Assembly (NCBI GenBank): GCA_023382535.1
Contig: JAHDWA010000002.1
Coordinates: 310,001-374,000 of the forward strand
DNA length: 64,000 nt
Direction of reading: 5' to 3'
Source of the DNA: Anaerolineae bacterium
GTDB lineage: Bacteria; Chloroflexota; Anaerolineae; 4572-78; J111
Shown piece by piece: positions 7,048 through 15,127 of the stretch. The translations under genes were made by a program, and so were the position numbers. How positions within the stretch are numbered: the stretch's first letter is position 1; each line of letters begins with the position of its first letter. Under the pieces are notes generated by a model. That model made no database searches. It was not told the DNA's origin and saw only the letters and a list, made by a program, of their open reading frames with translations.

Positions 7048-9183
7048 CTAGATTTGTTTGGCTTCCCACTCAAAAAAGGCTTCGACGACTTGTCTGAACA
7101 GGGGGGCCGCTTCCTTGGAGCCTTCGCCGGCGTGCTCCAGAATGACGGCGATGGCCACGCGGGGGTCTTCGGCGGGGGCGTAGCCGGCAAACCAGGCGTG
7201 CGGCTTCTCCTGGCCTGATTCGGCCGTCCCGGTCTTGCCGGCGACGGTGTAGGTAATATTATTGAAAGCAGAGCGGGCGGTCCCCCGCGCCCCGCTAACG
7301 ACCGCCTCCAGGCTGCGCCGGATCAGCTCCAGGCTTTCGGGAGAGAGGGGCAGCGTTCCGGCTATTTCCGGTTCAAAGGGTTGTTCGTTGCCATCTACGC
7401 CGACAATTTTATCAAGCACCCGGGGCCGGAGCAGTCGCCCCCCGTTGCCCACCGCTGCCAGCAGGCGGGCAATTTGCAGCGGCGTGGCCAGCATATACCC
7501 CTGGCCAATCGCCGTATTCACCGCGTCGCCATCAAAAAGCGGCTGGCTCAGATTGGCCTGCTTCCAGGCCGCATCCGGCACCACTCCCGCGCTCTCGGTC
7601 AAGCCCAGCAGGTCGGTCGGCACGCCCAGGCCAAAGGCGCGGGCCCAGTTGGGTAAGAGTTGGGGGTCTTGTCTGTGCAAGGCCAGGCCCAGCTCGTAAA
7701 AAACCACGTCGCAGCTCTGGGTGAGGCCGTCTACCAGGTTGATCCGGCCATGTCCTCCTTGCAGCCAGCACTTCTTTTCAAACTCTTTGCCCAGGCCGTC
7801 CCACTTGCCGGTGCAAACAAACATCATGTCGGGCTTGAAACCCAATGCTTCTATAGCGGCACTGGCCGTTACCACCTTAAAAACAGAAGCCGGTGGATAG
7901 AGGCCTTGCGCGGCTCGATTCAACAGGGGACGCTTCTCGCTGCTGTACAGCTTGGCCCAGGCATCTACATCAAAGCCGGTGGTGAAGACGGCCGGTTTGA
8001 AGCGGGGATAACTGGCCAGGGCATAAAGCGCGCCGCTGTTGGGATCCATCACCACGACCGCGCCAAGGCGTGTCCCTAAAAGTTGTTCGACAGTGGCCTG
8101 AAACAGGGTATCTACAGTCAAGTAGACACTGCTGCCCGCTCGCGCCTGAAGCGTGGCAATCTCAGACAAAACCTGGCGCGCGGAGGAGAGTGTCACTAGG
8201 CGGCCTCCACGCTGGCCGGCCAGGTCGCGTTCGGTCCACTTTTCGACGCCGGCCAGCCCGACCAGCTCATCACCCTGATACCCCTGGGCCAGGTACTCCT
8301 GCTTTTCTTCGGCGGGAATCTTGCCCATGTAACCGATAATATGAGCGCCGGTCTCGCCATCATTATAGATACGGACTTCATGCGCGCGGCGATCTACCCC
8401 GGCGAGGTTAACCAGCATGTTGTCATTTTCCAGGCTGGCTTCAAACGTGATTTCCCCGACCGGCACAAACCAGTCGGGCCGGGCGGCGTCAATTTGGGCC
8501 TGGATTTTATCGGGCGGCACTTTGGTCAGGGTGGACAGGTAAGCAATGACTTTCGGCTCATCCTCAAGAAATTGAGGAATAACGCCGACTGTCACCATCT
8601 GGCCCTGGGAGGCCAGCGCGTGAAAATTTTTGTCGTAGATATTGCCCCGCGCCGGTTGTTCACTCAGAAAGACCAGGCTGACCCCCTCTCCTAACTGCGG
8701 CAAGACCAGCGTTGGCTGCCATTCGACGCCCCAGCGGCCCTGGCTAAATTTTAAGCGCATGGAATTATCGGCATTGAGATTACCAAAAAGGTGGGTCTGC
8801 CAGACCGAGCGAAATGTGACCGAGGCCTGGTCGCCGGTATGCAAGAGGGATTGGGGCTGGGTCGCCACCTGCTTGACCGTAGCCTGAGTTAACGCGTCGG
8901 CGTAGGCGCTTTGAAACTGGATGAAATTGAGGCGGAGTTGAGACTCGGGCGTCAACAGGCTGTACATCGTGGCGTAATCGCCCCGCGCCCAGGCTGACAG
9001 GTAGGTCTGGGAAACAGCATCGGCGCTGGGCAGCGGGGTCGGGGTCGGCGTTGGCAGTGGGGTGGGGGTTGGTGTCGGCGGCTGGAAGGGAAGTGTGGCA
9101 ATTTCTGGGGAGCAGCCTGTAACTAACAGGGCTACTCCCAGACCTTTGAGGAAGATACGTCGTGGAATCTTTGCGCCCATCAT
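7048..9183 (-). CDS. Penicillin-binding transpeptidase (PBP2-like) exported as a Tat lipoprotein
   Basis: A 711-residue class B penicillin-binding protein that would cross-link peptidoglycan outside the membrane. The N-terminus MMGAKIPRRIFLKGLGVALL ends in VTGC, which reads as a twin-arginine signal (RRIFLKG) with a lipobox, instead of the usual uncleaved anchor. A PTPTPTPLPTPTPTPLP linker follows, then an NTF2-like domain (about residues 60-170), a PBP dimer domain (RGNIYDKN, near 190) and the transpeptidase. Active-site motifs are SVFK (Ser433, Lys436), SCD (490-492) and KTG (650-652). A reading from 9282 would add 33 residues that bury the Tat motif; the promoter at 9191-9219 excludes it. 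The start is ATG 9183 or 9180, probably leaderless. Confidence 0.94.
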   Translation of the reverse strand: MMGAKIPRRIFLKGLGVALLVTGCSPEIATLPFQPPTPTPTPLPTPTPTPLPSADAVSQTYLSAWARGDYATMYSLLTPESQLRLNFIQFQSAYADALTQATVKQVATQPQSLLHTGDQASVTFRSVWQTHLFGNLNADNSMRLKFSQGRWGVEWQPTLVLPQLGEGVSLVFLSEQPARGNIYDKNFHALASQGQMVTVGVIPQFLEDEPKVIAYLSTLTKVPPDKIQAQIDAARPDWFVPVGEITFEASLENDNMLVNLAGVDRRAHEVRIYNDGETGAHIIGYMGKIPAEEKQEYLAQGYQGDELVGLAGVEKWTERDLAGQRGGRLVTLSSARQVLSEIATLQARAGSSVYLTVDTLFQATVEQLLGTRLGAVVVMDPNSGALYALASYPRFKPAVFTTGFDVDAWAKLYSSEKRPLLNRAAQGLYPPASVFKVVTASAAIEALGFKPDMMFVCTGKWDGLGKEFEKKCWLQGGHGRINLVDGLTQSCDVVFYELGLALHRQDPQLLPNWARAFGLGVPTDLLGLTESAGVVPDAAWKQANLSQPLFDGDAVNTAIGQGYMLATPLQIARLLAAVGNGGRLLRPRVLDKIVGVDGNEQPFEPEIAGTLPLSPESLELIRRSLEAVVSGARGTARSAFNNITYTVAGKTGTAESGQEKPHAWFAGYAPAEDPRVAIAVILEHAGEGSKEAAPLFRQVVEAFFEWEAKQI

Positions 9184-9190
9184 AGTCCAA

Positions 9191-9219
9191 ATTATAGCAC
9201 CGAGCCAGCCAGGTGTAAA
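9191..9219 (-). promoter_or_regulatory. Promoter giving a leaderless transpeptidase mRNA
   Basis: Minus strand TTTACA (9219-9214), exactly 17 bases, TATAAT (9196-9191). Only seven bases separate the -10 box from the tandem ATGATG (9183-9178), so the transcript should begin at or within a base or two of the start codon. No Shine-Dalgarno sequence fits. Confidence 0.8.
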
Positions 9220-9360
9220 ACGATGCCGGTAATTTTTATGTTTACAATCAATATGTAGTAGAACCAGGGCATAGAAGTACAAGATATAGTACTATTAAAA
9301 AATTAACCAGGATTAAAAGTTGAATTAGCCAGTGGCATAATCATACTTTACGCAGGGCTA

Positions 9361-9389
9361 TTGATTCCTTGAGAATAATAGGCTAATAT
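9361..9389 (+). promoter_or_regulatory. Possible promoter of the FTR1 gene
   Basis: TTGATT, 17-base spacer, TAATAT, 89 bases upstream of the start codon. No clear iron-regulator box was recognised nearby. Confidence 0.5.
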
Positions 9390-9478
9390 CTGCGCATAGC
9401 CGGATGGGCTTTACTTTTCCCTAATTTATCCATCCAAACTGTTCCATTCAACTCAAAGAGAGGAAGAATAATTTAACG

Positions 9479-11026
9479 ATGCTGTTGACCCGGTTTTTCT
9501 CAACAAATAGATCCACCCAGGCGCTCTTTAAATTTCAGTCGCGCCGGTTCGTCCCGTTAATGGGGGTGCTGCTGTGCCTGCTTTTGGCCTGGCCCGCTTT
9601 GGCCCAGGAATTGACTCTGGCCGACCGGCTGCAAGCCCTGGCGCACACGGCTGAAGAGGGTATGGAAGCCGCCGCGCATAACGATGTGACTCTCATGCAA
9701 GCCGAATTCGACGAAATTCACGAAGCCTGGGAGTCGTTTGAGGACCGGGTCCGCGAGCAGAACCCGACCGCCTATGTCGAACTTGAAGGGGCGCTCGATG
9801 CGCTTAAGGCCTCTCTGCAAGCCCAGCCGCTCGACTCGGCCGCGGTCGAAAAAGCTTATGCTCATTTGATGGACGAGGCCACGGAGATTGCCGCCCGGTT
9901 TAACGGGGGTGCGCCGGTAGCCGCAACGGCTATCGAAGCCACCCCGGCTGACCTGATGAAGAATCTGGATGTGGCCTATCATGAGCTTGAAGAAGGCGAG
10001 GCCGACAAAGCCGCTGAATATCTGGCTCAGGTTATTCGGGCCTGGCCGAGTGTCGAAGGGGCCATTGCGGCCAAGTCCCAGGAAGCTTATACCGCTATCG
10101 AGGTAGACCTCAGCCGCGCGGCTGCGGCGCTTAAAGCTGAGCCGGCCAATTTAAGCGAAGCCGAGGCAGCCGTGGAGCGGTTGCGGGAAACCTTATTGCC
10201 CTTTGTGGGAGGACAAACCTATACCATGTTTGACGCTGCCGCGATTATCCTGCGCGAGGGCCTGGAAGCGCTGCTGATCGTGGTCGCCCTGTTGGCCTTC
10301 TTGCGCCGCTCCGGCAACAGCGACAAGCGGGCCTGGATTTGGGTTGGCGGTGGGTTAGGCGTTTTGGCCAGTATTGCTGTAGCATTTGCCCTGCAAGCAG
10401 TCTTTAGCCGCGCCAGCGCCGGCCAAAATCGCGAGGTCATCGAAGGGGTGACCGGCTTGGTTGCCGCCGGGCTGCTCTTTTACGTTTCTTACTGGCTGCA
10501 CAGCAAGGCTAACCTGCATAGCTGGCAAAAATATATCAATCAAAGCACCAGCCGGGCTTTAGCGGGGGGCAGTGTCGCCGGCCTGGCCATGCTTTCGTTT
10601 CTGGCCGTATTCCGGGAAGGCGCTGAAACGGCCGTCTTTTACCTGGGTATGGCTTCATCTATCACTTTAGAAAACCTGCTCCTGGGCCTGGGCCTCGGCG
10701 TTGCCCTTCTGGGGGTGGCGGCTGTCCTGATGCTGTTGGTCGGCATGAAGCTGCCGCTGCGCCCCTTTTTCCAGGTGGCCGGGCTGCTGGTTTATTACCT
10801 GGGCTTCAAATTCTTGGGGACCGGCATCCATGCCTTGCAGGTCGCCGGCATCCTGCCGACCTCGCCTATCCCTGCTCTGCCGCCCCTGCCGTTGATCGGC
10901 TTCTACCCAACCTGGGAGACAACCCTGCCGCAACTCGCCTTGCTCGCCACGGCGCTGGTAGCGTTTCTTTACCTTCGCGCTCAAGAGCGGCGCGCTCAGA
11001 TCGCAGCGCAAACAGCAGCCGTATAA
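9479..11026 (+). CDS. FTR1 family iron permease with extracytoplasmic N-terminal domain
   Basis: A 515-residue high-affinity iron permease. A signal sequence (hydrophobic segment then AWPALAQ, about residues 29-43) precedes an extracytoplasmic helical region (about 45-245) rich in Glu and Ala, as in EfeU/FtrC-like fusions that receive iron from a periplasmic ferroxidase or binding domain. The permease domain then has seven predicted membrane helices. Both iron-binding signatures are present: REGLEA at 259-264 (with Arg-Glu-Gly-Leu-Glu) and REGAET at 379-384. No EfeO/EfeB gene adjoins it. The metal may be Fe3+ or Fe2+; the ferroxidase partner, if any, is outside the window. Confidence 0.93.
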   Translation: MLLTRFFSTNRSTQALFKFQSRRFVPLMGVLLCLLLAWPALAQELTLADRLQALAHTAEEGMEAAAHNDVTLMQAEFDEIHEAWESFEDRVREQNPTAYVELEGALDALKASLQAQPLDSAAVEKAYAHLMDEATEIAARFNGGAPVAATAIEATPADLMKNLDVAYHELEEGEADKAAEYLAQVIRAWPSVEGAIAAKSQEAYTAIEVDLSRAAAALKAEPANLSEAEAAVERLRETLLPFVGGQTYTMFDAAAIILREGLEALLIVVALLAFLRRSGNSDKRAWIWVGGGLGVLASIAVAFALQAVFSRASAGQNREVIEGVTGLVAAGLLFYVSYWLHSKANLHSWQKYINQSTSRALAGGSVAGLAMLSFLAVFREGAETAVFYLGMASSITLENLLLGLGLGVALLGVAAVLMLLVGMKLPLRPFFQVAGLLVYYLGFKFLGTGIHALQVAGILPTSPIPALPPLPLIGFYPTWETTLPQLALLATALVAFLYLRAQERRAQIAAQTAAV

Positions 11027-11258
11027 CCTCTTAGCAGATCCGGGATGAGACTGCTTGACCTGTTCTTTCCAGTTCTGGAATAGCTAAAGCAGCTCAGCCG
11101 GGGTCTGCGGCGTAATCATCCCTGTATATGGGATAAGTTTTGCTAACCCATCTTTATCGGGCATAATACGGGTTCCAGCAAAAGTGTCCCGCCAACCCAG
11201 TCTTGTAATCCAATCTATCAATACGAGTGGCATGGCTTTTTTCAGGAAGGAGCTTCAG

Positions 11259-11396
11259 TTGCCGTCCATTGTACCTTTTCTCTTGGCGTTGGCCCTGGTC
11301 ATTGCTGCCGCCAAAGTGGGGGCGGTCAGCCAACCGGACCGGCCAGCCGGCGGTGTTGGGTGAGCTGATCGTTGGGACAGGCTGACCCCGAAAACA
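11259..11396 (+). pseudogene. Remnant of a CPA2-type cation:proton antiporter N-terminus
   Basis: A TTG at 11259 preceded by AGGAAGGAG begins a frame reading MPSIVPFLLALALVIAAAKV, typical of the first helix of KefB/CPA2 antiporters. It continues to a TGA at 11360-11362. In the next frame the DNA reads VLGELIVG, the motif that follows in that family (PAVLGELLxGxxLGP), then stops at once. Only about 45 codons of an expected 380 or more remain. I infer a frameshifted, truncated remnant. Evidence rests on a short match to remembered family sequence, so confidence is moderate. Confidence 0.45.
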
Positions 11397-11483
11397 ATTC
11401 CTCCAAAATCGAAAGATTTTGCACCCCAGTGTCGTCTATTTAGGGGTAAGAATATTAAACAAACCGATAAGAAAGGTGACGTT

Positions 11484-12152
11484 ATGGCCGCAACAGGAAG
11501 TGGTACTATCACCCCAGGTTCCCGTGGGGTTGGCATTTTCCGGCAGCTCCCGGTTGGACCGATCCAAACCAATTGCTACCTTGCCGGCTGCGCAGAAACC
11601 AGGGAAGGCGTGGTCATTGACCCCGGCGAAGAGCCGGAGCGAATTCTGGCCGAGATTAGAACTTTGGGACTGACTATCAAATATATCTTAAACACACATG
11701 CTCACTTTGACCACATTCTGGCCAACGGCCCGCTGGTCAAAGCGACGGGCGCGCCCCTGGCACTTCATCCGCTGGATTTGCCCCTGCTCCGTCAAAACGG
11801 TGGGGCCGGCCTGTTTGGTTTCGACGCTCCGCCCAGCCCGGAACCTGATTTGCTCCTGGCCGAAGGTGATACTCTCTCCTTTGGCACACATACATTTCAG
11901 GTGTTGTTCACTCCCGGTCACACCCCCGGCCACGTAAGTTTTTACGAGGAAAAAGCCGGCGTCATCTTTGATGGGGACGTTCTTTTTGCCGGGGGTATTG
12001 GCCGCACCGACCTGCCCGGCGGTGATTATGAAACCCTCATGGCCAGCATCAACCACAAACTGATGGTGCTGCCCGATGAAACGGTGGTGTGCTCCGGTCA
12101 TGGCCCGGTGACGACCATTGGCCGCGAGCGAGCCGGCAATCCCTGGTTGTGA
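11484..12152 (+). CDS. MBL fold metallo-hydrolase (glyoxalase II-like)
   Basis: A 222-residue metallo-beta-lactamase-fold hydrolase with a binuclear metal site. Motifs are THAHFDH (metal ligands), FTPGHTPGH (third His), GDVLFAGGIGRTD (bridging Asp) and a final CSGHGPVT. This is the hydroxyacylglutathione hydrolase-like YcbL/GloB subfamily without the C-terminal substrate domain of true GloB. Likely substrates are thioesters such as S-lactoyl thiols, but this cannot be read from sequence. The start at 11484 has AGAAAGGTGA upstream. Genes on both sides are on the same strand but appear separately transcribed, the downstream ECF operon having its own promoter. Confidence 0.9.
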   Translation: MAATGSGTITPGSRGVGIFRQLPVGPIQTNCYLAGCAETREGVVIDPGEEPERILAEIRTLGLTIKYILNTHAHFDHILANGPLVKATGAPLALHPLDLPLLRQNGGAGLFGFDAPPSPEPDLLLAEGDTLSFGTHTFQVLFTPGHTPGHVSFYEEKAGVIFDGDVLFAGGIGRTDLPGGDYETLMASINHKLMVLPDETVVCSGHGPVTTIGRERAGNPWL

Positions 12153-12193
12153 ATATTTGCATTTGAGATTATTAACTTTAGCTAAATATTGAC

Positions 12194-12222
12194 TTGACAA
12201 ATATATTTTTCTGCCATACAAT
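12194..12222 (+). promoter_or_regulatory. Promoter of the ECF cobalt/nickel transporter operon
   Basis: TTGACA (12194-12199), 17-base spacer, TACAAT (12217-12222); 61 bases before the first start codon. Confidence 0.8.
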
Positions 12223-12227
12223 ACGTC

Positions 12228-12241
12228 TGCAAATAGTTGCA
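12228..12241. promoter_or_regulatory. Palindrome TGCAA-ATAG-TTGCA over the predicted start point
   Basis: Perfect five-base arms placed 6 bases after the -10 box, where a repressor would block transcription. The arms resemble the TTGCAA half-sites of Nur-type (Fur family) nickel regulators in actinobacteria. Assignment to a metal regulator is inference from the operon content. Confidence 0.5.
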
Positions 12242-12283
12242 TTTCCCCGCAGAATCCCAAAACAAAAACGGAAAGGAAGGTAA

Positions 12284-13300
12284 ATGATGTTGCTGTTATT
12301 GCCGGTTTTCCCGGATTTCTGGCAGGTTGTCGTTGATGACCCGGCTCTTCACATTCCTGATGGTTTCCTAAGTCTACCCATTGCCCTCATTTTTTGGATC
12401 GCAACGGTTGTACTTCTGGGTACTGCGGTCCGTAAAACTCAGGACCAACTGGGTGAGCGCCAGATTCCGCTGATGGGCATTATGGCCGCTTTTATCTTTG
12501 CCGCGCAGATGCTCAACTTCCCGGTGGCCGGCGGTACTTCGGGGCATATGTTGGGCGGGGCGCTGGCGGCGATTGTGCTTGGCCCGTGGGCCGGGATGCT
12601 GGTGATGGCCTGCGTGATTGGCTTACAGGCATTGTTGTTCCAGGACGGCGGCCTGCTGGTCATGGGCGCCAATATTTTTAACATGGGGCTGCTGACCGCG
12701 CTGATTGGTTACGGCCTCTATCGCAGCGTGGCTGGGCAGAGCCGGACCGTGCGCCTGGCGGTGGCGGCTGTCGCCGCCTGGTTGACCGTCATGGCGGGGG
12801 CTTTTGTGACCGCGCTGCAATTAGGCTTCAGCGGGACGTCGCCTTTTGGCGTGGCCATCCCGGCGATGCTGGGCGTGCATGCCCTGATTGGCCTTGGCGA
12901 GGCATTAATCACGGTCGCTGCCTTAGCTTTTATCACCCAAACCCGGCCCGATTTGTTGGAAGCAGAAACGGTTAAGGCTCGCGGGGGGACAGGTTGGGTC
13001 GTCATCGGCTTGACCATTGCTCTTGCGCTCGTCCTCTTTTCGCCCCTGGCTTCTGCTGACCCGGATGGGCTGGAACGTGTGGCCGAAGATATGGGTTTCC
13101 TGGCCCAGGGACAGGCTGCGCCCTACAATATCCTGCCTGATTACACCATTCCTTTCCTGGGTGAAAGTGCGGCCTCAACGATTGTGGCCGGGCTGATTGG
13201 CGCGCTCGTTGTTGCCGCTATTGCTTACGGCCTTGGGCGGCTTATATTCCGTCCGGCGGCAAGGCCAACTCCTAAGGCCGGGCAGCCCGCTTCGCGGTAA
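12284..13300 (+). CDS. cbiM: Fused CbiM-CbiN (ECF substrate-binding component for Co or Ni, PDGLE C-terminus)
   Basis: A 338-residue membrane protein that selects the metal for the ECF transporter. Residues 25-225 are CbiM: HIPDGFLSL, where the His after the N-terminus is a metal ligand in the family, FAAQMLNFPV, and SGHMLGGALAAIVLGPW. Residues 250-330 are the PDGLE/CbiN-like part: SADPDGLERVAEDMGF and a final membrane helix. Unusually, about 23 residues (MMLLLLPVFPDFWQVVVDDPA) precede LHIPDG, whereas the metal site normally uses a free Met-His N-terminus; cleavage after DPA would expose Leu-His. Its stop codon overlaps the next start (TAATG). Metal specificity cannot be decided. Confidence 0.93.
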   Translation: MMLLLLPVFPDFWQVVVDDPALHIPDGFLSLPIALIFWIATVVLLGTAVRKTQDQLGERQIPLMGIMAAFIFAAQMLNFPVAGGTSGHMLGGALAAIVLGPWAGMLVMACVIGLQALLFQDGGLLVMGANIFNMGLLTALIGYGLYRSVAGQSRTVRLAVAAVAAWLTVMAGAFVTALQLGFSGTSPFGVAIPAMLGVHALIGLGEALITVAALAFITQTRPDLLEAETVKARGGTGWVVIGLTIALALVLFSPLASADPDGLERVAEDMGFLAQGQAAPYNILPDYTIPFLGESAASTIVAGLIGALVVAAIAYGLGRLIFRPAARPTPKAGQPASR

Positions 13301-14091
13301 TGCACGCCAGTACCTTCGATCGCTACGAAGCGAGAGAGAGCCTGATCCATCGCCTGGACCCACGGGTCAAGGTGGTGGTGACGGTTCTTTTTATTGTATC
13401 CAATGCGCTGCTGTCCGATGGCGCCTGGCTGGCGTTTTTGCTGGCTTGGGGCGTAGTGGTGCTGGCCAATATTCAGGCTGGTTTAGGCATCAGTTACAGT
13501 TTCAAACGTTCCTTTATTGCTCTGCCGTTTGCCCTGCCGGCCCTGGCCCTGATTTTTACCATACCCGGCCAGCCCGTTTTCACGCTGCTCCTCGGCCCCT
13601 GGCAGTTGAGCGCCACCGATGCCGGTTTTATTCGCTGCGCCAGCATCGTCGCCCGGAGCTGGCTGTCGGTGCAAGTAGCCATCCTGCTGGTGGCAACGAC
13701 CCAGTTTCCAGATCTGATGCATGCTCTGCGCCACCTGCGCGTGCCGCCCTTGATCACGGCGGTGGTCTCTTTTACCTACCGCTATCTGTTTGTCCTGGTG
13801 GATGAAGTGATGCGCCTGCTCCGCGCCCGCGAGTCGCGCAGCGCCCGTTTGCCCGGCTACCGCAGCGGTGGTTCAATTCCCTGGCGGGCGCGGGTTGCCG
13901 GGCACATGGCCGGCCAGCTTTTTATTCGCAGCTACGAGCGCAGCGACCGGGTCTACAACGCCATGCTGGCTCGGGGTTATAATGGCGAATTTCTAACGCT
14001 GAACCCGCACGTGATGCGGCTCCATGATTGGTTGTTTGGCCTGGCCGCCGGGATGATTTTGCTCATCGTCCAGGTTATCGGGCGAGTTTGA
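13300..14091 (+). CDS. cbiQ: ECF transporter transmembrane component CbiQ
   Basis: The 263-residue T component that couples the ATPase to CbiM. The start MHASTFDRYEARESLIHRLD is typical of CbiQ (RYxxxxSxIHxLDPRVK), followed by several membrane helices. The cytoplasmic coupling helices include LRARESRSARLPGYR and RSYERSDRVYNAMLARGY, which carries the conserved Ala-Arg-Gly contact motif. It overlaps cbiM by one base, so the two are translationally coupled. Confidence 0.93.
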   Translation: MHASTFDRYEARESLIHRLDPRVKVVVTVLFIVSNALLSDGAWLAFLLAWGVVVLANIQAGLGISYSFKRSFIALPFALPALALIFTIPGQPVFTLLLGPWQLSATDAGFIRCASIVARSWLSVQVAILLVATTQFPDLMHALRHLRVPPLITAVVSFTYRYLFVLVDEVMRLLRARESRSARLPGYRSGGSIPWRARVAGHMAGQLFIRSYERSDRVYNAMLARGYNGEFLTLNPHVMRLHDWLFGLAAGMILLIVQVIGRV

Positions 14092-14097
14092 TTTTGT

Positions 14098-14120
14098 GGG
14101 ACAAGCTGCCAACTTGTCCC
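14098..14120. repeat. REP-like hairpin GGGACAAG/CTTGTCCC
   Basis: Perfect eight-base arms around CTGCCAA, located between cbiQ and cbiO and related to the hairpins at 4855-4902 and 36899-36921. There is no T-run, so it is probably not a terminator. Confidence 0.7.
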
Positions 14121-14150
14121 CCTTATTTTCTCCAAGATAGGATTATTGCC

Positions 14151-14939
14151 ATGCCGGTCATTCATAACCCAGCCGTAGCCTCTGCCAGTCTACCCAAGCC
14201 AGCGACCCGCAAGAGCGTTCAGGATGATGAAGTTGTGACGCTGGCGGTGGAAAACTTATCCTTCCACTATCCTGATGGACATCCAGCCTTGAAGGGGGTG
14301 TCGCTGCGGATTAGCCGGGGCGAAAAGGTGGCTTTGGTAGGGCCGAATGGGGCGGGCAAGAGCACTTTGATGCTGCACTTGAACGGCATCTTAGGGCACG
14401 ACAGTCCCATCCAGGTGGCTGGACTCCCCCTCACTAAAGCGAATCTGCCGGTCATTCGGGCCAAAGTGGGGCTGGTCTTTCAAAATCCCGACGACCAGCT
14501 TTTTTCGCCGACCGTGTTCGAGGATGTAGCCTTTGGCCCGCTGCACATGGGCCTGCCCGAAGCTGAGGTACGGGTGCGGGTGGCGCGCGCGCTGGAGCAG
14601 GTGCGTATGAGCCAGTACGCCGAACGGCTGTCCTATCATCTCAGTGTCGGGGAGAAGAAGCGCATTGCCATTGCGACCGTGCTGGCCATGGACCCGAAGA
14701 TTTTGGTGCTGGATGAACCCTCGGCCGGATTGGACCCGCGCGCCCGGCGGTCGCTCATCACCTTGCTGCGCGAACTGCCGCTGACCATGCTCATCTCCAC
14801 CCACGATATGCTCATGGTCCGCGAGCTTTTTCCCCGGATGATCATCATGGACGAGGGCCGGGTTGTGGCCGACGGGCCAACCGAAATCCTGATGAATGAC
14901 GTAGAGCTGCTCGAGGCGCATGGGCTGGAGCGGCCCTAG
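14151..14939 (+). CDS. cbiO: ECF transporter ATPase CbiO
   Basis: A 262-residue ABC ATPase powering the cobalt/nickel importer. It shows Walker A GPNGAGKST, Q-loop LVFQNPDDQLFSPTVFEDV (the DDQLFSPT segment is characteristic of ECF ATPases), a slightly unusual signature LSVGEKKR instead of LSGGQKKR, Walker B ILVLDEPSAGLD and switch STHD. I chose the ATG at 14151 (MPVIHNPAVAS); an upstream reading from 14028 would run through cbiQ and the hairpin at 14098-14120 and adds no family sequence. About 30 residues still precede the usual family start (VENLSFHYPDG). Confidence 0.93.
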   Translation: MPVIHNPAVASASLPKPATRKSVQDDEVVTLAVENLSFHYPDGHPALKGVSLRISRGEKVALVGPNGAGKSTLMLHLNGILGHDSPIQVAGLPLTKANLPVIRAKVGLVFQNPDDQLFSPTVFEDVAFGPLHMGLPEAEVRVRVARALEQVRMSQYAERLSYHLSVGEKKRIAIATVLAMDPKILVLDEPSAGLDPRARRSLITLLRELPLTMLISTHDMLMVRELFPRMIIMDEGRVVADGPTEILMNDVELLEAHGLERP

Positions 14940-15025
14940 CGGACACCTTTAAGACCCCCTCTAAGAAATATCCCGTTTTTTATCTCCTCTGTTTCTGTAG
15001 AAATCTCAAAAACATAGACAATATA

Positions 15026-15054
15026 TTGACAAATTATTAAAAATATGTTATACT
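15026..15054 (+). promoter_or_regulatory. Promoter of the MacB-type ABC transporter operon
   Basis: TTGACA (15026-15031), 17-base spacer, TATACT (15049-15054); leader of about 67 bases. Confidence 0.75.
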
Positions 15055-15098
15055 CGGTTTAATTAGTTTGCATTACAAGTTAAATTGGGTTAGCGTTA

Positions 15099-15113
15099 AG
15101 ACCTGACAGGTCT
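15099..15113. repeat. Palindrome AGACCT-GAC-AGGTCT
   Basis: Perfect six-base arms in the leader just upstream of the GGTGGAG Shine-Dalgarno of the ABC permease gene. The same AGACCT/AGGTCT arms recur at 46051-46083. Confidence 0.65.
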
Positions 15114-15127
15114 GAAAACGGTGGAGT

